Source of the DNA: Novosphingobium pokkalii
GTDB lineage: Bacteria > Pseudomonadota > Alphaproteobacteria > Sphingomonadales > Sphingomonadaceae
Assembly: GCF_014652855.1 (NCBI RefSeq)
Contig: NZ_BMZP01000006.1
Coordinates: 168,628 to 232,627 of the forward strand
DNA: 64,000 nt
Direction of reading: 5' to 3'
In this document: positions 46,874 through 56,269 of the stretch, piece by piece
How the letters are laid out: every line of letters begins with the position of its first letter
How positions within the stretch are numbered: position 1 is the stretch's first letter
Program-made: the position numbers and the translations under genes
Notes under the pieces: model-generated
Seen by the model: only the letters and a program-made list of their open reading frames with translations
What the model was told of the DNA's origin: nothing
The model's database searches: none

Positions 46874-49097
46874 TGGCTTCCGGCGAGTAGCGGTAATAGC
46901 TGTAACCATAGTATTCGGAGTAGCGGTTGCCCATCTTCGACGCGTCGAACATAGTCAGCACCGCGCCCAGCACGTTGGGATGCATCGAACGCAGGCGGCG
47001 CAACGACGCCTTGAGCGAGCCACGGCGGCTGCGGTTGGACTGGACGACCAGCACCACGCCTTCGACCACCGCCGACATCAGCGGCGCATCGGCCAGGCCC
47101 AGGACCGGCGGACTGTCGAGAATGACCACGTCAAATCGCGCGCTCAGTTCCTGAAGCACGGCATTGAGGCGACCCGAGCTGATCAGTTCGGTCGGGCTGG
47201 GCGGGATCGGCCCCGAGGTGATCACGAACAGGTTTTCGTGCGCCGTCGGGCGCAGCACGTCATCGACGCTGTGCTGCGCGGTCAACAGGCTGGACATGCC
47301 GGCATCGTTGGCAATGCCGATCACCGCGTGCAGCGCCGGGCGGCGCATGTCGACATCGAGCAGGGCCACGCGGTGGCCCAGCCGCGCCAACCCTTCGGCC
47401 ATGGCCAGGCTGGTGGTGGACTTGCCTTCCGACGGCTGCGAGCTGGTCACCAGGATCGTGCGCGGCAGGCCGTTCGGCGTGGAATAGAGCATCGCACCGC
47501 GCAGCGAGTTGTAGCTTTCGCTGATCGCCGACTTGGGATCGGCGAGCGCCGCGCTGGGAGTGGTATCCTCTGCCGTGGGGATGACGCCGAGCAGCGAGAT
47601 CCCCAGCTTGTCCTCGACGTCCTCGGGCACCCGCACCGCATCGTCGAGCTGGTAGCGGATCAGGACGATCAGGCCCGACAGCACCATGCCGGCCAGCAGC
47701 GCGATCAACAGGTTGTTGATCAGCACCGGCGAACTGGGAATGTTCGGCACTTCGGCGGCATCGATGATGGCGATGTTGCTGGCACTGATGCCCGCGGCGG
47801 CGTTCAGTTCCTTGAAGCGTTGCAGCAGGCCGTCATAGAGCGAGCGGTTGGTATCGGCTTCGCGGGCCAGCAGGTTGTAGCGCACCGAGAGATCCTGCTC
47901 GGCCAGGGTCGAACCCTTGAGCTTCGCCAGATCGCTCTGCAACTGGTTTTCCGCGTTCACCGCGGCATCGTATTGCTGCTTGACCGAGGACCGGATGGTC
48001 TGGGCCACGGCGTTGAGCTGCTGGTTGATCGCGGCAACCTGCGCGCGCGCCTGCTGCACCGAGGGATAGTCTTCGAGATGGCGGGCGCGTTCGCGTTCCA
48101 GCTCGGCCTGGGCCGTCGCGCGATTGGTCAGCAGGCCGGCAATCGTGGAATTGGCCAGGACTTCGGGCGCCGACATCAGGTTCGGGCCGGAAATCGCCTT
48201 CCAGCGCTGCTCGGCCGCCATGCGGTTGACCTGCGCCTGGTTCAGCGCGGTGTTGATCTGGAGCAGGCTCGACATCGTGACCGAGCTGCCGCCCGAAGCA
48301 TCGCCGCCACCGGCATCGGGCGTGGTCGGCGCATTGGCATCGCGCAGATGGATCAGCCCGGCCTCGCGAGCATAGGCGTTGAGATCGCGCTCGGACTGTT
48401 CGAGCTTGGCCTTGGCTTCGGCCAACTGCCCCGAAATGAATTCGCGGGCATAGGCCGAGCTGTCATAACGGCGCTGAAGGTTGGCCTGGATGAACTCGTT
48501 GGCCCAGGCATTGGCGATCTTGGCCGAAAGCTGCGGATCGGTGCTGGTAAAGCTGATCGTGGCCAGGCGCGAGGAGGGCACCATGTCGGCCAGTTCGGCC
48601 TTGACCAGCAGCGACAGCGTGTAGTCGCGCATCGCCTCGTTCGAAGCGCCGGGCTTGGGCGCCGGCGCGCCCATCGCATTATAGAAGCTGGGATTGCCAA
48701 TCAGGCGGAGCCGCTGCGCAACGCGCTCGGCAATGGCGCGGCTGTTGAGGATCGCGATCTGCGTCTTGAGAAAGCGATCGGTGTCCTGCGGCGAGGCGGC
48801 TTCGGACTGCGAAGGGTCCTGCTCGTCGCTCAGCACCTGGGCAGACTGGTTGTTGATCTGCACCGTGGCTTGCGCCGTATAGCGAGGAGTCATCAGCAAG
48901 GTGATGACGAAAGCCAGCACCACGCAAATCGCCACGATCAGGCCGATGATCAGCAGATTGGCCCTGACGATCATCAACAACTTGCGCAAATCGAACGACG
49001 GCGCGTCCTCGTAGATATCCTCAGGACCGCCGTCGACATCCATCGTGGAGCGCGGCGCATAGTGATCTGCCGAAGCATTGTTCATAGCTGTGGACAC
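46866..49097 (-). CDS. Wzc-type polysaccharide co-polymerase with BY-kinase domain
   Basis: 743 aa. Wzz domain with membrane segments near residues 47-69 and 465-485 and a long periplasmic coiled coil between them. The C-terminal kinase has Walker A SSQPSEGKSTTS, Walker A' LLDVDMRRP and Walker B VVILDSPPVLG, then a Tyr-rich tail RYSEYYGYSYYRYSPE as the autophosphorylation cluster. It regulates chain length and works with the export lipoprotein upstream. ATG 49085 is an alternative start. Confidence 0.95.
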   Translation of the reverse strand: MSTAMNNASADHYAPRSTMDVDGGPEDIYEDAPSFDLRKLLMIVRANLLIIGLIVAICVVLAFVITLLMTPRYTAQATVQINNQSAQVLSDEQDPSQSEAASPQDTDRFLKTQIAILNSRAIAERVAQRLRLIGNPSFYNAMGAPAPKPGASNEAMRDYTLSLLVKAELADMVPSSRLATISFTSTDPQLSAKIANAWANEFIQANLQRRYDSSAYAREFISGQLAEAKAKLEQSERDLNAYAREAGLIHLRDANAPTTPDAGGGDASGGSSVTMSSLLQINTALNQAQVNRMAAEQRWKAISGPNLMSAPEVLANSTIAGLLTNRATAQAELERERARHLEDYPSVQQARAQVAAINQQLNAVAQTIRSSVKQQYDAAVNAENQLQSDLAKLKGSTLAEQDLSVRYNLLAREADTNRSLYDGLLQRFKELNAAAGISASNIAIIDAAEVPNIPSSPVLINNLLIALLAGMVLSGLIVLIRYQLDDAVRVPEDVEDKLGISLLGVIPTAEDTTPSAALADPKSAISESYNSLRGAMLYSTPNGLPRTILVTSSQPSEGKSTTSLAMAEGLARLGHRVALLDVDMRRPALHAVIGIANDAGMSSLLTAQHSVDDVLRPTAHENLFVITSGPIPPSPTELISSGRLNAVLQELSARFDVVILDSPPVLGLADAPLMSAVVEGVVLVVQSNRSRRGSLKASLRRLRSMHPNVLGAVLTMFDASKMGNRYSEYYGYSYYRYSPEANG

Positions 49098-49110
49098 GAT
49101 ACCGCCGATG

Positions 49111-49809
49111 TTAGAAGCGCAAAAGGAAGATGTTGAAGATCGGCGCCATCTGGAGCACGTCCCGATAGCCGGACTTCAACTGGGAGAAACCGACCACGAC
49201 CACGTCGCCGCCCAGGATCTGCGGATCGGGATCGACCCCCTTGCGGATCCGGTTGAGATCGAATCGGGCGACCATGCGCTTGCCGTTGACCGTGCGGAAC
49301 ACCATGGTCTCGCTCAGCTTGGCGATGCGCGTCGGGCTCTGGGCCATCGACACCGCGCCCAGCAGCGTGGTGCTGGCGTTCACCGGATAGGCACCGGCGT
49401 GGTTGACCTGGCCTTCAACCGAGACGAACTTTTCGGCCGCCGTGTTCACGTTGATCGTGACTTGCGGATACTTGAGATAACGCTCGCCCAGCTTGGTCTC
49501 GATCAACCGCGACGCTTCGGCCGGGGAGAGACCGCTGACCTTCACCGATCCGGCCAGAGGCATCTGGATGCGGCCGGCGTCATCAACCACCAATTTGGCA
49601 AAGCTTAGGTCCGGCTCGCCCATCACCGACAGCGAAAGCTCGTCACCAACCCCGATTGGCGAACTCTCCGGCGTCTTTGCATCGGAAATGGATGGCGCCA
49701 CCTTATAGGCATCGGCACCGGTCGCAACCTCTGGACCGACCGGCGTGGTCGCGCATGCGGACAGCGCGGCGGACGCAAACGTGGCCGCAATGATGGTAGG
49801 AAACTTCAC
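49111..49809 (-). CDS. Polysaccharide export lipoprotein (Wza/GumB-like, short OPX)
   Basis: 232 aa from GTG 49809. The signal ends in lipobox ALSAC. Poly_export domain (IGVGDELSLSVMGEPDLSF, VDDAGRIQMPLAGSVKVSGLS) is followed by one SLBB domain (FVSVEGQVNHAGAYPV) and a C-terminal tail FNIFLLRF. At ~230 aa it is much shorter than Wza (379) and close to GumB (213), so it may lack the outer-membrane helix barrel. ATG 49848 is an alternative start. It is followed by wzc after 13 bases. Confidence 0.9.
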   Translation of the reverse strand: MKFPTIIAATFASAALSACATTPVGPEVATGADAYKVAPSISDAKTPESSPIGVGDELSLSVMGEPDLSFAKLVVDDAGRIQMPLAGSVKVSGLSPAEASRLIETKLGERYLKYPQVTINVNTAAEKFVSVEGQVNHAGAYPVNASTTLLGAVSMAQSPTRIAKLSETMVFRTVNGKRMVARFDLNRIRKGVDPDPQILGGDVVVVGFSQLKSGYRDVLQMAPIFNIFLLRF

Positions 49810-50213
49810 GAGTTCCACAGCTCCTGCAAAAAATCTGGCGCTCGCCATTTCCGAACTTAGCCGGTCCGCAGCACGCGATGAGCCTCGCGCGTCTCCGTCC
49901 CCATTTCCCTGACATGGCGATGCCAGCAAATGCTGCTCTGCACAATAGTATTCTGCCTGACCCACGGCAGCCCGGATATCCCTCCCGCATGTGCGCGACT
50001 GCGCTCTTCTCCTAGCACATTGCGGCAAATGCCCAATCCATTACGACGCCAATCGAAAAAGGCGCAGCCCGCCCTGTCGCTCTAATCGGCCGTTTCGTCG
50101 CACCAGTTCCTGCGGCATGCATGGGCTTTTTGTGCAGCAAGGCCTGCGCTGCATTGCAAACAAGGGCGACTGCAAGCCTGCCGTGAGCGCGATCGACAGC
50201 CGCGGCGCCCTGG
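49810..50213. other. Intergenic region upstream of the export lipoprotein gene
   Basis: 404 bases without a credible gene. CTGC-ATT-GCAA (50149-50159) is one mismatch from the EPS palindrome. The region contains the promoter of the leftward export-kinase unit; no clear -35/-10 pair is visible. Confidence 0.45.
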
Positions 50214-51236
50214 TCACACGGCGTAATGCTGGCGAAACCATGCGACAAAGCGGGAAACGCCATCCTGCACGCTGGTCGCCGGCTTGTACCCCAGATCGCG
50301 CTCGAGGTCCGATACGTCGGCAAAGGTGTCGGGCACGTCGCCCGGCTGCAACGGCAGGAGATTGCGTTCTGCCTTGCGCCCAAGCGCCGCTTCCAGTGCT
50401 TCGATATAGGCGGTCAGCTTGACCGGTGCGTTGTTGCCGATGTTGTAGATGCGATAGGGCGCGTTGGACGTGGCAGGATCGGGGCGGGCCGCATCCCACG
50501 CCGGATCGGGCTGGGCCGGACGATCGAGCGCGCGGATCACGCCGGCCACGATATCATCCACATAGGTGAAGTCACGGGTGTGATTCCCGTGATTGAACAC
50601 ATTGATCGGCTTGCCTTCCAGAATCGCGCGGGCAAACAGGAACAATGCCATGTCCGGTCGCCCCCACGGGCCATAGACCGTGAAGAAGCGCAGGCCGGTA
50701 GTGGGCAGGCGATAGAGATGGCTGTAGCTGTGCGCCATCAACTCGTTGGCCTTCTTGGTGGCGGCATAGAATTGCAGCGGATGATCGACGCCGACATGCT
50801 CGCTGAACGGCATGGCGGTGTTGGCGCCATAGACCGAACTGGTCGAGGCGTAGACCAGATGCTCGATCCCGCCGTGGCGGCAGGCTTCGAGAACATTGGT
50901 GAACCCGACGATGTTGCTCTCGACGTAAGCGTGGGGATTCTCGATCGAATAGCGCACGCCCGCCTGTGCCGCGAGATTGATCGCCCGCCGCACGCCGCCC
51001 TCGGCAAAGGCCTGCTCCACCGCGCCGCGATCCGCCAGGTTGGCGCGGAAGAAGCGATACGGCGAACCCGTCCGGGCCGCCGTCTCTTCCAGGATCTTCA
51101 GCCGTGCCTCTTTGATGGCCGGATCATAGTAATCGTTGACCACATCGATGCCCACCACCGCATCGCCTCTTTCCAGCAGCGCCTTGGCGGTGTGAAAACC
51201 GATGAAGCCCGCGTTGCCGGTAACCAGGGTAGCCAA
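50214..51236 (-). CDS. UDP-glucuronate 4-epimerase
   Basis: 340 aa from TTG 51236, chosen because GGAGG lies seven bases upstream; ATG 51251 has none. Extended SDR with NAD site [32 protein letters not shown] and catalytic YAATKKANE, plus [17 protein letters not shown] typical of UDP-GlcA C4 epimerases (LpsL/Cap1J type). It converts the product of Ugd to UDP-GalA, for EPS or LPS. Transcribed leftward ahead of the export unit. Confidence 0.92.
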   Translation of the reverse strand: MATLVTGNAGFIGFHTAKALLERGDAVVGIDVVNDYYDPAIKEARLKILEETAARTGSPYRFFRANLADRGAVEQAFAEGGVRRAINLAAQAGVRYSIENPHAYVESNIVGFTNVLEACRHGGIEHLVYASTSSVYGANTAMPFSEHVGVDHPLQFYAATKKANELMAHSYSHLYRLPTTGLRFFTVYGPWGRPDMALFLFARAILEGKPINVFNHGNHTRDFTYVDDIVAGVIRALDRPAQPDPAWDAARPDPATSNAPYRIYNIGNNAPVKLTAYIEALEAALGRKAERNLLPLQPGDVPDTFADVSDLERDLGYKPATSVQDGVSRFVAWFRQHYAV

Positions 51237-51340
51237 AGTGCGCCTCCACATGCAGGCGAAAGCCGCCCGTCGTCGCTCTGCCATAGCTGGCAGAAGCGAA
51301 CAAAGGGTAACGCTTTCGTATGCTTGGCGCGGGCGCCGGG

Positions 51341-51494
51341 CGTCTGTTCGGAAACCCGGCTGCGCCGGATTTGCGGCACCGGCCCTCTCCCCCACCCGGC
51401 CTCCCACAAGGTACCATCGTTGGGAGGCCGGGTGGGGGAGAGGGCCAGTGCCGCACTGAAAATGCGCCGCGCCGGATTTCCAAACCGAATCTCA
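51341..51494. mobile_element. Three-hairpin palindromic element, copy 3
   Basis: Left hairpin AAACCCGGC/GCCGGATTT (51352-51372). Central hairpin with 35-bp arms 51372-51406/51421-51455 (one mismatch) and loop CAAGGTACCATCGT. A hybrid right side joins the GAAAATGCGCC half of one side hairpin to the GCGCCGGATTT half of the other. The right end overlaps the lptA stop codon (51492-51494). The stem base pair that is A-T in copies 1 and 2 (CGACC/GGTCG) is G-C here (CGGCC/GGCCG). Confidence 0.83.
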
Positions 51495-52094
51495 GTTGGC
51501 TTTCTTGGCCACGTTGAACGTGCCGGTAACGCGCCCGCTCGGCGTCGTGGTGGTGCCGCCCGTGCCGCTCGGCGCGCCGCCACTGTGGCCATCGACGCTG
51601 GACAGGCCGGTGTTGAGATCGATCACCAGCCGGCCGCCATTGAGCGTGTCCTTGCCGCGGCGCAGCGCCACATTGCCGACCATGGTGATGATCCGGCGCG
51701 GAATATCGTAGACCGCGCTGTTGCCGCTGGCCCGCTGGTCGCCCCGCGTCACCACCACGCCGCCGGCAGCATCAATGCGCTGCACCTGAACGGTCTGCGC
51801 GTCGGTATAGGCCAGCGTGGTACGCGCGGCCTGGAGACGCAAGTCTTCCTGGGTGATATCGACATTGCCGGTCAGCACCACCCGCTTCTGCTTGTCCTGC
51901 AATTCCATGCGATCGGCGCTGAAATCCACCGGCGCATTGGAATTGTGCTTGGCAATCGTCTGTGCCCCAAGGTGGACGGCACCGGCCAGGACCGTGGCCG
52001 AGAGGGCAAAGCCCCCGGCCAGCGAACGCAGCGCGAGCGCGCGCGTGGTCAGGCGGCGGTCAACGCGCGGCGCAGCAGGAAGCGGGTCGGTCAT
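51492..52094 (-). CDS. lptA: LPS transport periplasmic protein LptA
   Basis: 200 aa of the OstA/LptA family. After an N-terminal signal/anchor (RSLAGGFALSATVLAGAVHL) comes the beta-jellyroll: APVDFSADRMELQDKQKRVV, LTGNVDITQEDLRL and TMVGNVALRRGKDTLNG. It bridges LptC and LptD, carrying LPS across the periplasm. ATG 52094 has GAGGA eight bases upstream. Overlaps the operon after lptC. lptB, usually next, is absent; a palindromic element and an EPS gene follow instead. Confidence 0.92.
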   Translation of the reverse strand: MTDPLPAAPRVDRRLTTRALALRSLAGGFALSATVLAGAVHLGAQTIAKHNSNAPVDFSADRMELQDKQKRVVLTGNVDITQEDLRLQAARTTLAYTDAQTVQVQRIDAAGGVVVTRGDQRASGNSAVYDIPRRIITMVGNVALRRGKDTLNGGRLVIDLNTGLSSVDGHSGGAPSGTGGTTTTPSGRVTGTFNVAKKAN

Positions 52095-52120
52095 CGGCGG
52101 TGTCCTCAACGAATCGCGCA

Positions 52121-52774
52121 TCACGGCTTGGCCGGCAGGGGAAGCTTGCCCTGATCCATCCGCATACGGGCATGCCCTTCCAGCGTCACGACGCGATCGT
52201 CAAGGTCCGCCACGATGCGATCGGCCGAAAAGGTGCCGGTGGGCAGGCGGCCATCGACATGGCCATCGCTGACCAGGCGCCGGTGAGTCAGATCGATCGA
52301 GGCGCCCTCGGTGATCATGCGATACCCGTCGGAGCTTTCGAAATTGACCGCGCCCGGCACGGTGATGAACTGCCGCCCATAGTCATAGGCGCCCTGCTGG
52401 GTGGTCAGGATGGCCGGTCCGTCCTTGAGCATGACCCGGGCGGTCACGTCCTTGAGCTGGACCACATCTTGCGCCGCCGAATGCTGCACGGCATTGCCAG
52501 CCGTCACCGAAAACGTGCGCCCCTTGTTGTCCGCCCCGCGATACATCGCGCTGACCACCTTGAGACGGTCCTGCACCACGGCCACTTTGGTGCGATCGAG
52601 CAGGAAGCTGATTTCCCCACGCGGCGCCAGCGGGCTGAGCACCATGACCGCCAGCAGCGCCCCGATCAGGCCGGGCAGCACGACGGCCAGCGTGCGCACC
52701 ATGCGATCATGCCGCCCACCGGGGGCGGCCTTGTGCTGGCGGCGTCTGCGGATGCTGTCGGCCTGGATGGTCAT
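52121..52774 (-). CDS. lptC: LPS export protein LptC
   Basis: 217 aa. Single N-terminal membrane anchor (residues ~26-48, VRTLAVVLPGLIGALLAVMVL) and a periplasmic beta-jellyroll with repeated GAYDYGRQFITVPGAVNF and SDGHVDGRLPTGTFSADRI. It receives LPS from LptBFG and passes it to LptA. Located between rnd and lptA, the conserved alphaproteobacterial order. Confidence 0.92.
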   Translation of the reverse strand: MTIQADSIRRRRQHKAAPGGRHDRMVRTLAVVLPGLIGALLAVMVLSPLAPRGEISFLLDRTKVAVVQDRLKVVSAMYRGADNKGRTFSVTAGNAVQHSAAQDVVQLKDVTARVMLKDGPAILTTQQGAYDYGRQFITVPGAVNFESSDGYRMITEGASIDLTHRRLVSDGHVDGRLPTGTFSADRIVADLDDRVVTLEGHARMRMDQGKLPLPAKP

Positions 52775-52801
52775 GGCTGAAACGTCATGGCGGATGCAGG
52801 G

Positions 52802-53422
52802 TTACTCGTGGCTGAAGATATCGCGTTCGGCCCACCCGGCAATGTCGAGCAAGGCGCGCGTCGGCAGGAAGTCGAAACACGCCTGGGCCATCTCGGAACG
52901 CTTTTCGCGCGCCAGGCGTTCCACGAGAATGGAATGGGCACCATGAAGATAGCGCACGTCGGATGCCGCATATTCGAGTTGCGCATCGCTCAGCACCGCG
53001 CCACCCCAGTCGCTCGATTGCTGCTGCTTGGAAATATCCTTGCCCAGCAGTTCGCGCACCAGATCCTTCAGGCCATGCCGATCGGTATAGGTGCGCACCA
53101 GCTTGGAGGCGATCTTGGTGCAGAACACCGGCGTTGCCATGACGCCAAGATAGTGATGGATCGCGGCCAGATCGAACCGCGCGAAATGATAGAGCTTGAG
53201 CCGCGAAGGATCGGCCAGCACGGCGCGCAGGTTGGGGGCGGCATAATCGCTGCCGACCTTGAACCGCACGAGATGCTCGTCGCCCTGCCCGTCGGAAATC
53301 TGCACCACGCACAGGCGGTCGCGCGGCGTGATCAGCCCCATCGTCTCGGTATCGACGGCAACGATGCCCGGCGCCAGCAGATCGGCGGAAGGCAGGTCTT
53401 CTTCATGCAGGTAAACGGCCAT
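52802..53422 (-). CDS. Ribonuclease D-like 3'-5' exonuclease
   Basis: 206-aa DEDD-type exonuclease domain without HRDC domains. Exo I IVAVDTETMGL (Asp/Glu), Exo II YHFARFDLAAIHHYLG and Exo III YAASDVRYL are all present. It is the short form usual in alphaproteobacteria upstream of lptC and may act in tRNA 3' maturation or RNA decay. No clear ribosome-binding site is seen. Confidence 0.9.
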   Translation of the reverse strand: MAVYLHEEDLPSADLLAPGIVAVDTETMGLITPRDRLCVVQISDGQGDEHLVRFKVGSDYAAPNLRAVLADPSRLKLYHFARFDLAAIHHYLGVMATPVFCTKIASKLVRTYTDRHGLKDLVRELLGKDISKQQQSSDWGGAVLSDAQLEYAASDVRYLHGAHSILVERLAREKRSEMAQACFDFLPTRALLDIAGWAERDIFSHE

Positions 53423-53736
53423 GGCCGCGTGCTTAGGCCGGTTCGGCCCATGCGGCAAGCCCAAGGCCGGGACAGCAAACGGACGACACCGGCCTGGTGC
53501 AGTGCAACCACAGGGACATGCTGCCCTGCGCAACGCACAATGGCCATGCCGTGGTGCAGCGAATTGGCGGTTGCCGCCCTTGCCACCGTGCACTAGGAAT
53601 AGGCTGCTGCGTCCGTGTCCCCCTTGCCGGCCCATGCGGATGACAATCCGCGGAAAGCCTTCGGCAGGATGAGGCAAGGCTCTGCAAAAGGCCATGAAAT
53701 GGCATCCGGGACCATGAAATCAGGAACGTCAAGACC
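53423..53736. other. Divergent region between rnd-lpt operon and manC
   Basis: 314 bases without a gene. It contains GTGC-AGT-GCAA (53497-53507), one mismatch from the EPS palindrome, and one GCAGCAT heptamer on the minus strand (53518-53524), both shared with the EPS control regions. Confidence 0.45.
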
Positions 53737-54771
53737 ATGATCACACCGGTTATTCTGTGCGGCGGAAGCGGCACCCGTCTGTGGCCGCGTTCGCGCAAAG
53801 TTAAGCCCAAGCCGTTCCTGCCGCTGGTGGGCGACACCACCCTTTTCGAAGCCACCGTATTGCGGTGCAGCACGGACGCCGGCTTCTCGGCGCCGATCGT
53901 GGTGACCGGCGCCCACCACCTCGATCACGTGGTCGACCAGTTGCCCGATCCGGCCGCCAGCCAGATCATCGTGGAACCCGAAGGCAAGAACACCGCCGCC
54001 GCGATCGCGCTGGCCGCGCTGCGCCTGCCCGAGGACGCCATCATGCTGGTTTGCCCCAGCGATCACCACATCGGCGATTGCGAGGCGTTCCAGAACGCCG
54101 CCCGCGCCGCCGCCGCCCTTGCCGCCGATGACTGGCTGGTGTCGTTCGGCATCGCCGCCACTGCACCGGAAACCGGCTTCGGCTATCTCAAGCAGGGCGA
54201 GCCGATCGAAGACAGCGACGGGCGCCGCGTCGAGCGGTTTGTCGAAAAGCCCGATCTGGACCGTGCCAAGGCGTTCCTTGCCGATGGCGGCTATGCCTGG
54301 AACGGCGGCATCTTTGCCTTCCGCGCCGGGCATTTCCTGGCCGAGCTGGAACGGCACCGGCCCGATATCGTCGACGCCGTGCGCGCATCGGTCGACAAGG
54401 GCCATGCGCAAGGCAACGCCTTCCATCCCGATCCGGCGGAATTTGCCAAGATCGCCGGCGAATCGGTGGACTATGCGGTGATGGAAAAGACTGATCGCGC
54501 CGCCATGGTGCCCGCGACGATGGCCTGGTCCGACATCGGCAACTGGCAGGCCCTGCACGAGGCGCTGGACAAGGACGAGACCGGCAATGCCGTCAAGGGC
54601 CGGGTCGAGCTGAAGAATTGCAGCAACGTGCTGGTCCATAGCGACGGCCCGCGCGTTTCGGTGGTCGGCGCCAGCAACCTCATCGTGGTGGTCGATGGCG
54701 ACGAGATCCTGGTCTGCACGCCCGAAGGCGCGCAACTGGTGGGCAAGCTGGAAGGAGCCGTGAACCAATGA
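53737..54771 (+). CDS. manC: Mannose-1-phosphate guanylyltransferase
   Basis: 344-aa nucleotidyltransferase. Pyrophosphorylase signature ILCGGSGTRLWPRSR, FLPLVGDTTLFE, and GFGYLKQGEPIED and FVEKPDL are typical of GDP-mannose pyrophosphorylase. It lacks the C-terminal phosphomannose isomerase domain, which is supplied by the next gene as a separate protein (ATGA overlap). With manB at 32220 it makes GDP-mannose. Confidence 0.95.
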   Translation: MITPVILCGGSGTRLWPRSRKVKPKPFLPLVGDTTLFEATVLRCSTDAGFSAPIVVTGAHHLDHVVDQLPDPAASQIIVEPEGKNTAAAIALAALRLPEDAIMLVCPSDHHIGDCEAFQNAARAAAALAADDWLVSFGIAATAPETGFGYLKQGEPIEDSDGRRVERFVEKPDLDRAKAFLADGGYAWNGGIFAFRAGHFLAELERHRPDIVDAVRASVDKGHAQGNAFHPDPAEFAKIAGESVDYAVMEKTDRAAMVPATMAWSDIGNWQALHEALDKDETGNAVKGRVELKNCSNVLVHSDGPRVSVVGASNLIVVVDGDEILVCTPEGAQLVGKLEGAVNQ

Positions 54772-55574
54772 GCAAGCTGCCGATCCGCTCGGTCGAAAAG
54801 CCCTGGGGCAAGGACGTGCTGCCTGCTCCGTTCCACGCACCCGAAGGCCAGCGCATCGGCGAAATCTGGTTCGTGCCGCCGCCCGAAGTGCCCAGCCTGC
54901 TGGTGAAGTACATCTTCACCAGCGAGGCGCTGTCGGTGCAGGTCCACCCCAGCGACGCGCAGGCCGCTGCCGCCGGGGAAAAGGACCGCGGCAAGGAGGA
55001 ATGCTGGCTGGTGATCGATGCCGAGCCCGGCGCCACGCTTGGCGTGGGCTTCCACCAGCATATCGACCACGACACGATGCGCGCCGCCGCGCTCGACGGC
55101 AGCATCGAGGACATGCTGGTGTGGCATCCGGTCAAGCCGGGCGATTTCTTCTATATTCCGGCCAACACCGTCCACGCCATCGGCGCGGGTGTCAGCCTGA
55201 TCGAAATTCAGCAGAACAGCGACATCACCTATCGCCTCTATGACTATGGCCGCCCGCGCGAGTTGCACCTCGATGCCGGGATTGCCGTATCCAAGGGCGA
55301 GCCGCTCGATCCCAAGCTGCACAAGCACATTCCCGACACGGGCACGGTGGAACTGGCCAGCGGCGCCTATTTCACCGCGCACCGCGTGGACGGGCTGCCC
55401 GACGCTGCGCTGGCGGCCGATTACGCCGGCCCCATGCTGGTGATCCCGCGCAGCGGCACGGTTACGCTGGGCGATGAAGCGCTCAAGCCTGGCGATTGCG
55501 CCTGGGCGCCGGGGATCGATGCCCTGACGTTCGACGCGCAAGGCCAGGCGATCATCGTCCGCCCGGCGGCCTGA
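54768..55574 (+). CDS. manA: Mannose-6-phosphate isomerase (class I)
   Basis: 268-aa cupin-type isomerase. Zinc-site motifs [39 protein letters not shown] and the catalytic region [22 protein letters not shown] are present. It converts fructose-6-P to mannose-6-P. It starts on the stop of manC, forming a two-gene GDP-mannose module outside the main EPS block. Confidence 0.93.
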   Translation: MSKLPIRSVEKPWGKDVLPAPFHAPEGQRIGEIWFVPPPEVPSLLVKYIFTSEALSVQVHPSDAQAAAAGEKDRGKEECWLVIDAEPGATLGVGFHQHIDHDTMRAAALDGSIEDMLVWHPVKPGDFFYIPANTVHAIGAGVSLIEIQQNSDITYRLYDYGRPRELHLDAGIAVSKGEPLDPKLHKHIPDTGTVELASGAYFTAHRVDGLPDAALAADYAGPMLVIPRSGTVTLGDEALKPGDCAWAPGIDALTFDAQGQAIIVRPAA

Positions 55575-55576
55575 TC

Positions 55577-56269
55577 TTGGGCGCCTCCTCGGTCCCGGAA
55601 AGCTGGGCGCCGGCGCTCGACCCGGTGCTCGCCACCCCGCCGCTGCGCGCCCTGGGCGGCTTTCTCAAGGCCGAGGAAGCCGCCGGCAAGACGATCTACC
55701 CGCCGCGCGGACAACGCCTCGCCGCGCTGGAATTGACCCCGCTGCCGGCGGTGAAAGTCGTGATCCTGGGGCAAGACCCCTATCATGGCCCTGGCCAGGC
55801 GCATGGTCTGGCCTTTTCGGTGCAGCGCGGCGTGAAAGTGCCGCCCAGCCTGGTCAATATCTACAAGGAACTGGAAAGCGACCTCGGCCTGCCCCGCCCC
55901 ACCCACGGCAATCTCACGCATTGGGCCGAGCAAGGCGTGCTCTTGCTCAACAACGCGCTGACCGTGGAAGCCGGCCAGGCTGGCTCGCACCAGGGCAAGG
56001 GCTGGGAGGAATTCACCGACGCGGCCGTGGCCGCCGTCGCCGCCCGGCCCGATCCCATCGTCTTCCTGCTCTGGGGCAGCCATGCCCAGAAAAAGGCCGC
56101 CCGCGTCCCCGGCCTCGCCTCCGGCCCCCATCTCGTGCTCAAGGCGCCGCATCCGAGCCCCTTGTCGGCCCACGCCGGCTTCTTCGGCTGCCGCCATTTC
56201 AGCAAGACCAATGCTTTCCTCGAAAGCCATGGGCAAAGCCCGATCGACTGGCGGGTGGACCCGGCGTGA
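55577..56269 (+). CDS. ung: Uracil-DNA glycosylase
   Basis: 230 aa, family 1. Catalytic water-activating loop [29 protein letters not shown] and the minor-groove loop [18 protein letters not shown] are all present. It removes uracil from DNA. The start is uncertain: TTG 55577 just after the manA stop is the best in-frame choice before the conserved SWAPAL segment; no ATG is available there. Confidence 0.93.
   Translation: MGASSVPESWAPALDPVLATPPLRALGGFLKAEEAAGKTIYPPRGQRLAALELTPLPAVKVVILGQDPYHGPGQAHGLAFSVQRGVKVPPSLVNIYKELESDLGLPRPTHGNLTHWAEQGVLLLNNALTVEAGQAGSHQGKGWEEFTDAAVAAVAARPDPIVFLLWGSHAQKKAARVPGLASGPHLVLKAPHPSPLSAHAGFFGCRHFSKTNAFLESHGQSPIDWRVDPA

Noticed and set aside
46824..49136. 770-aa open frame on the plus strand opposite wzc
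   Set aside because: Antisense shadow of the BY-kinase gene; rich in His/Arg/Gly with no recognisable domain.
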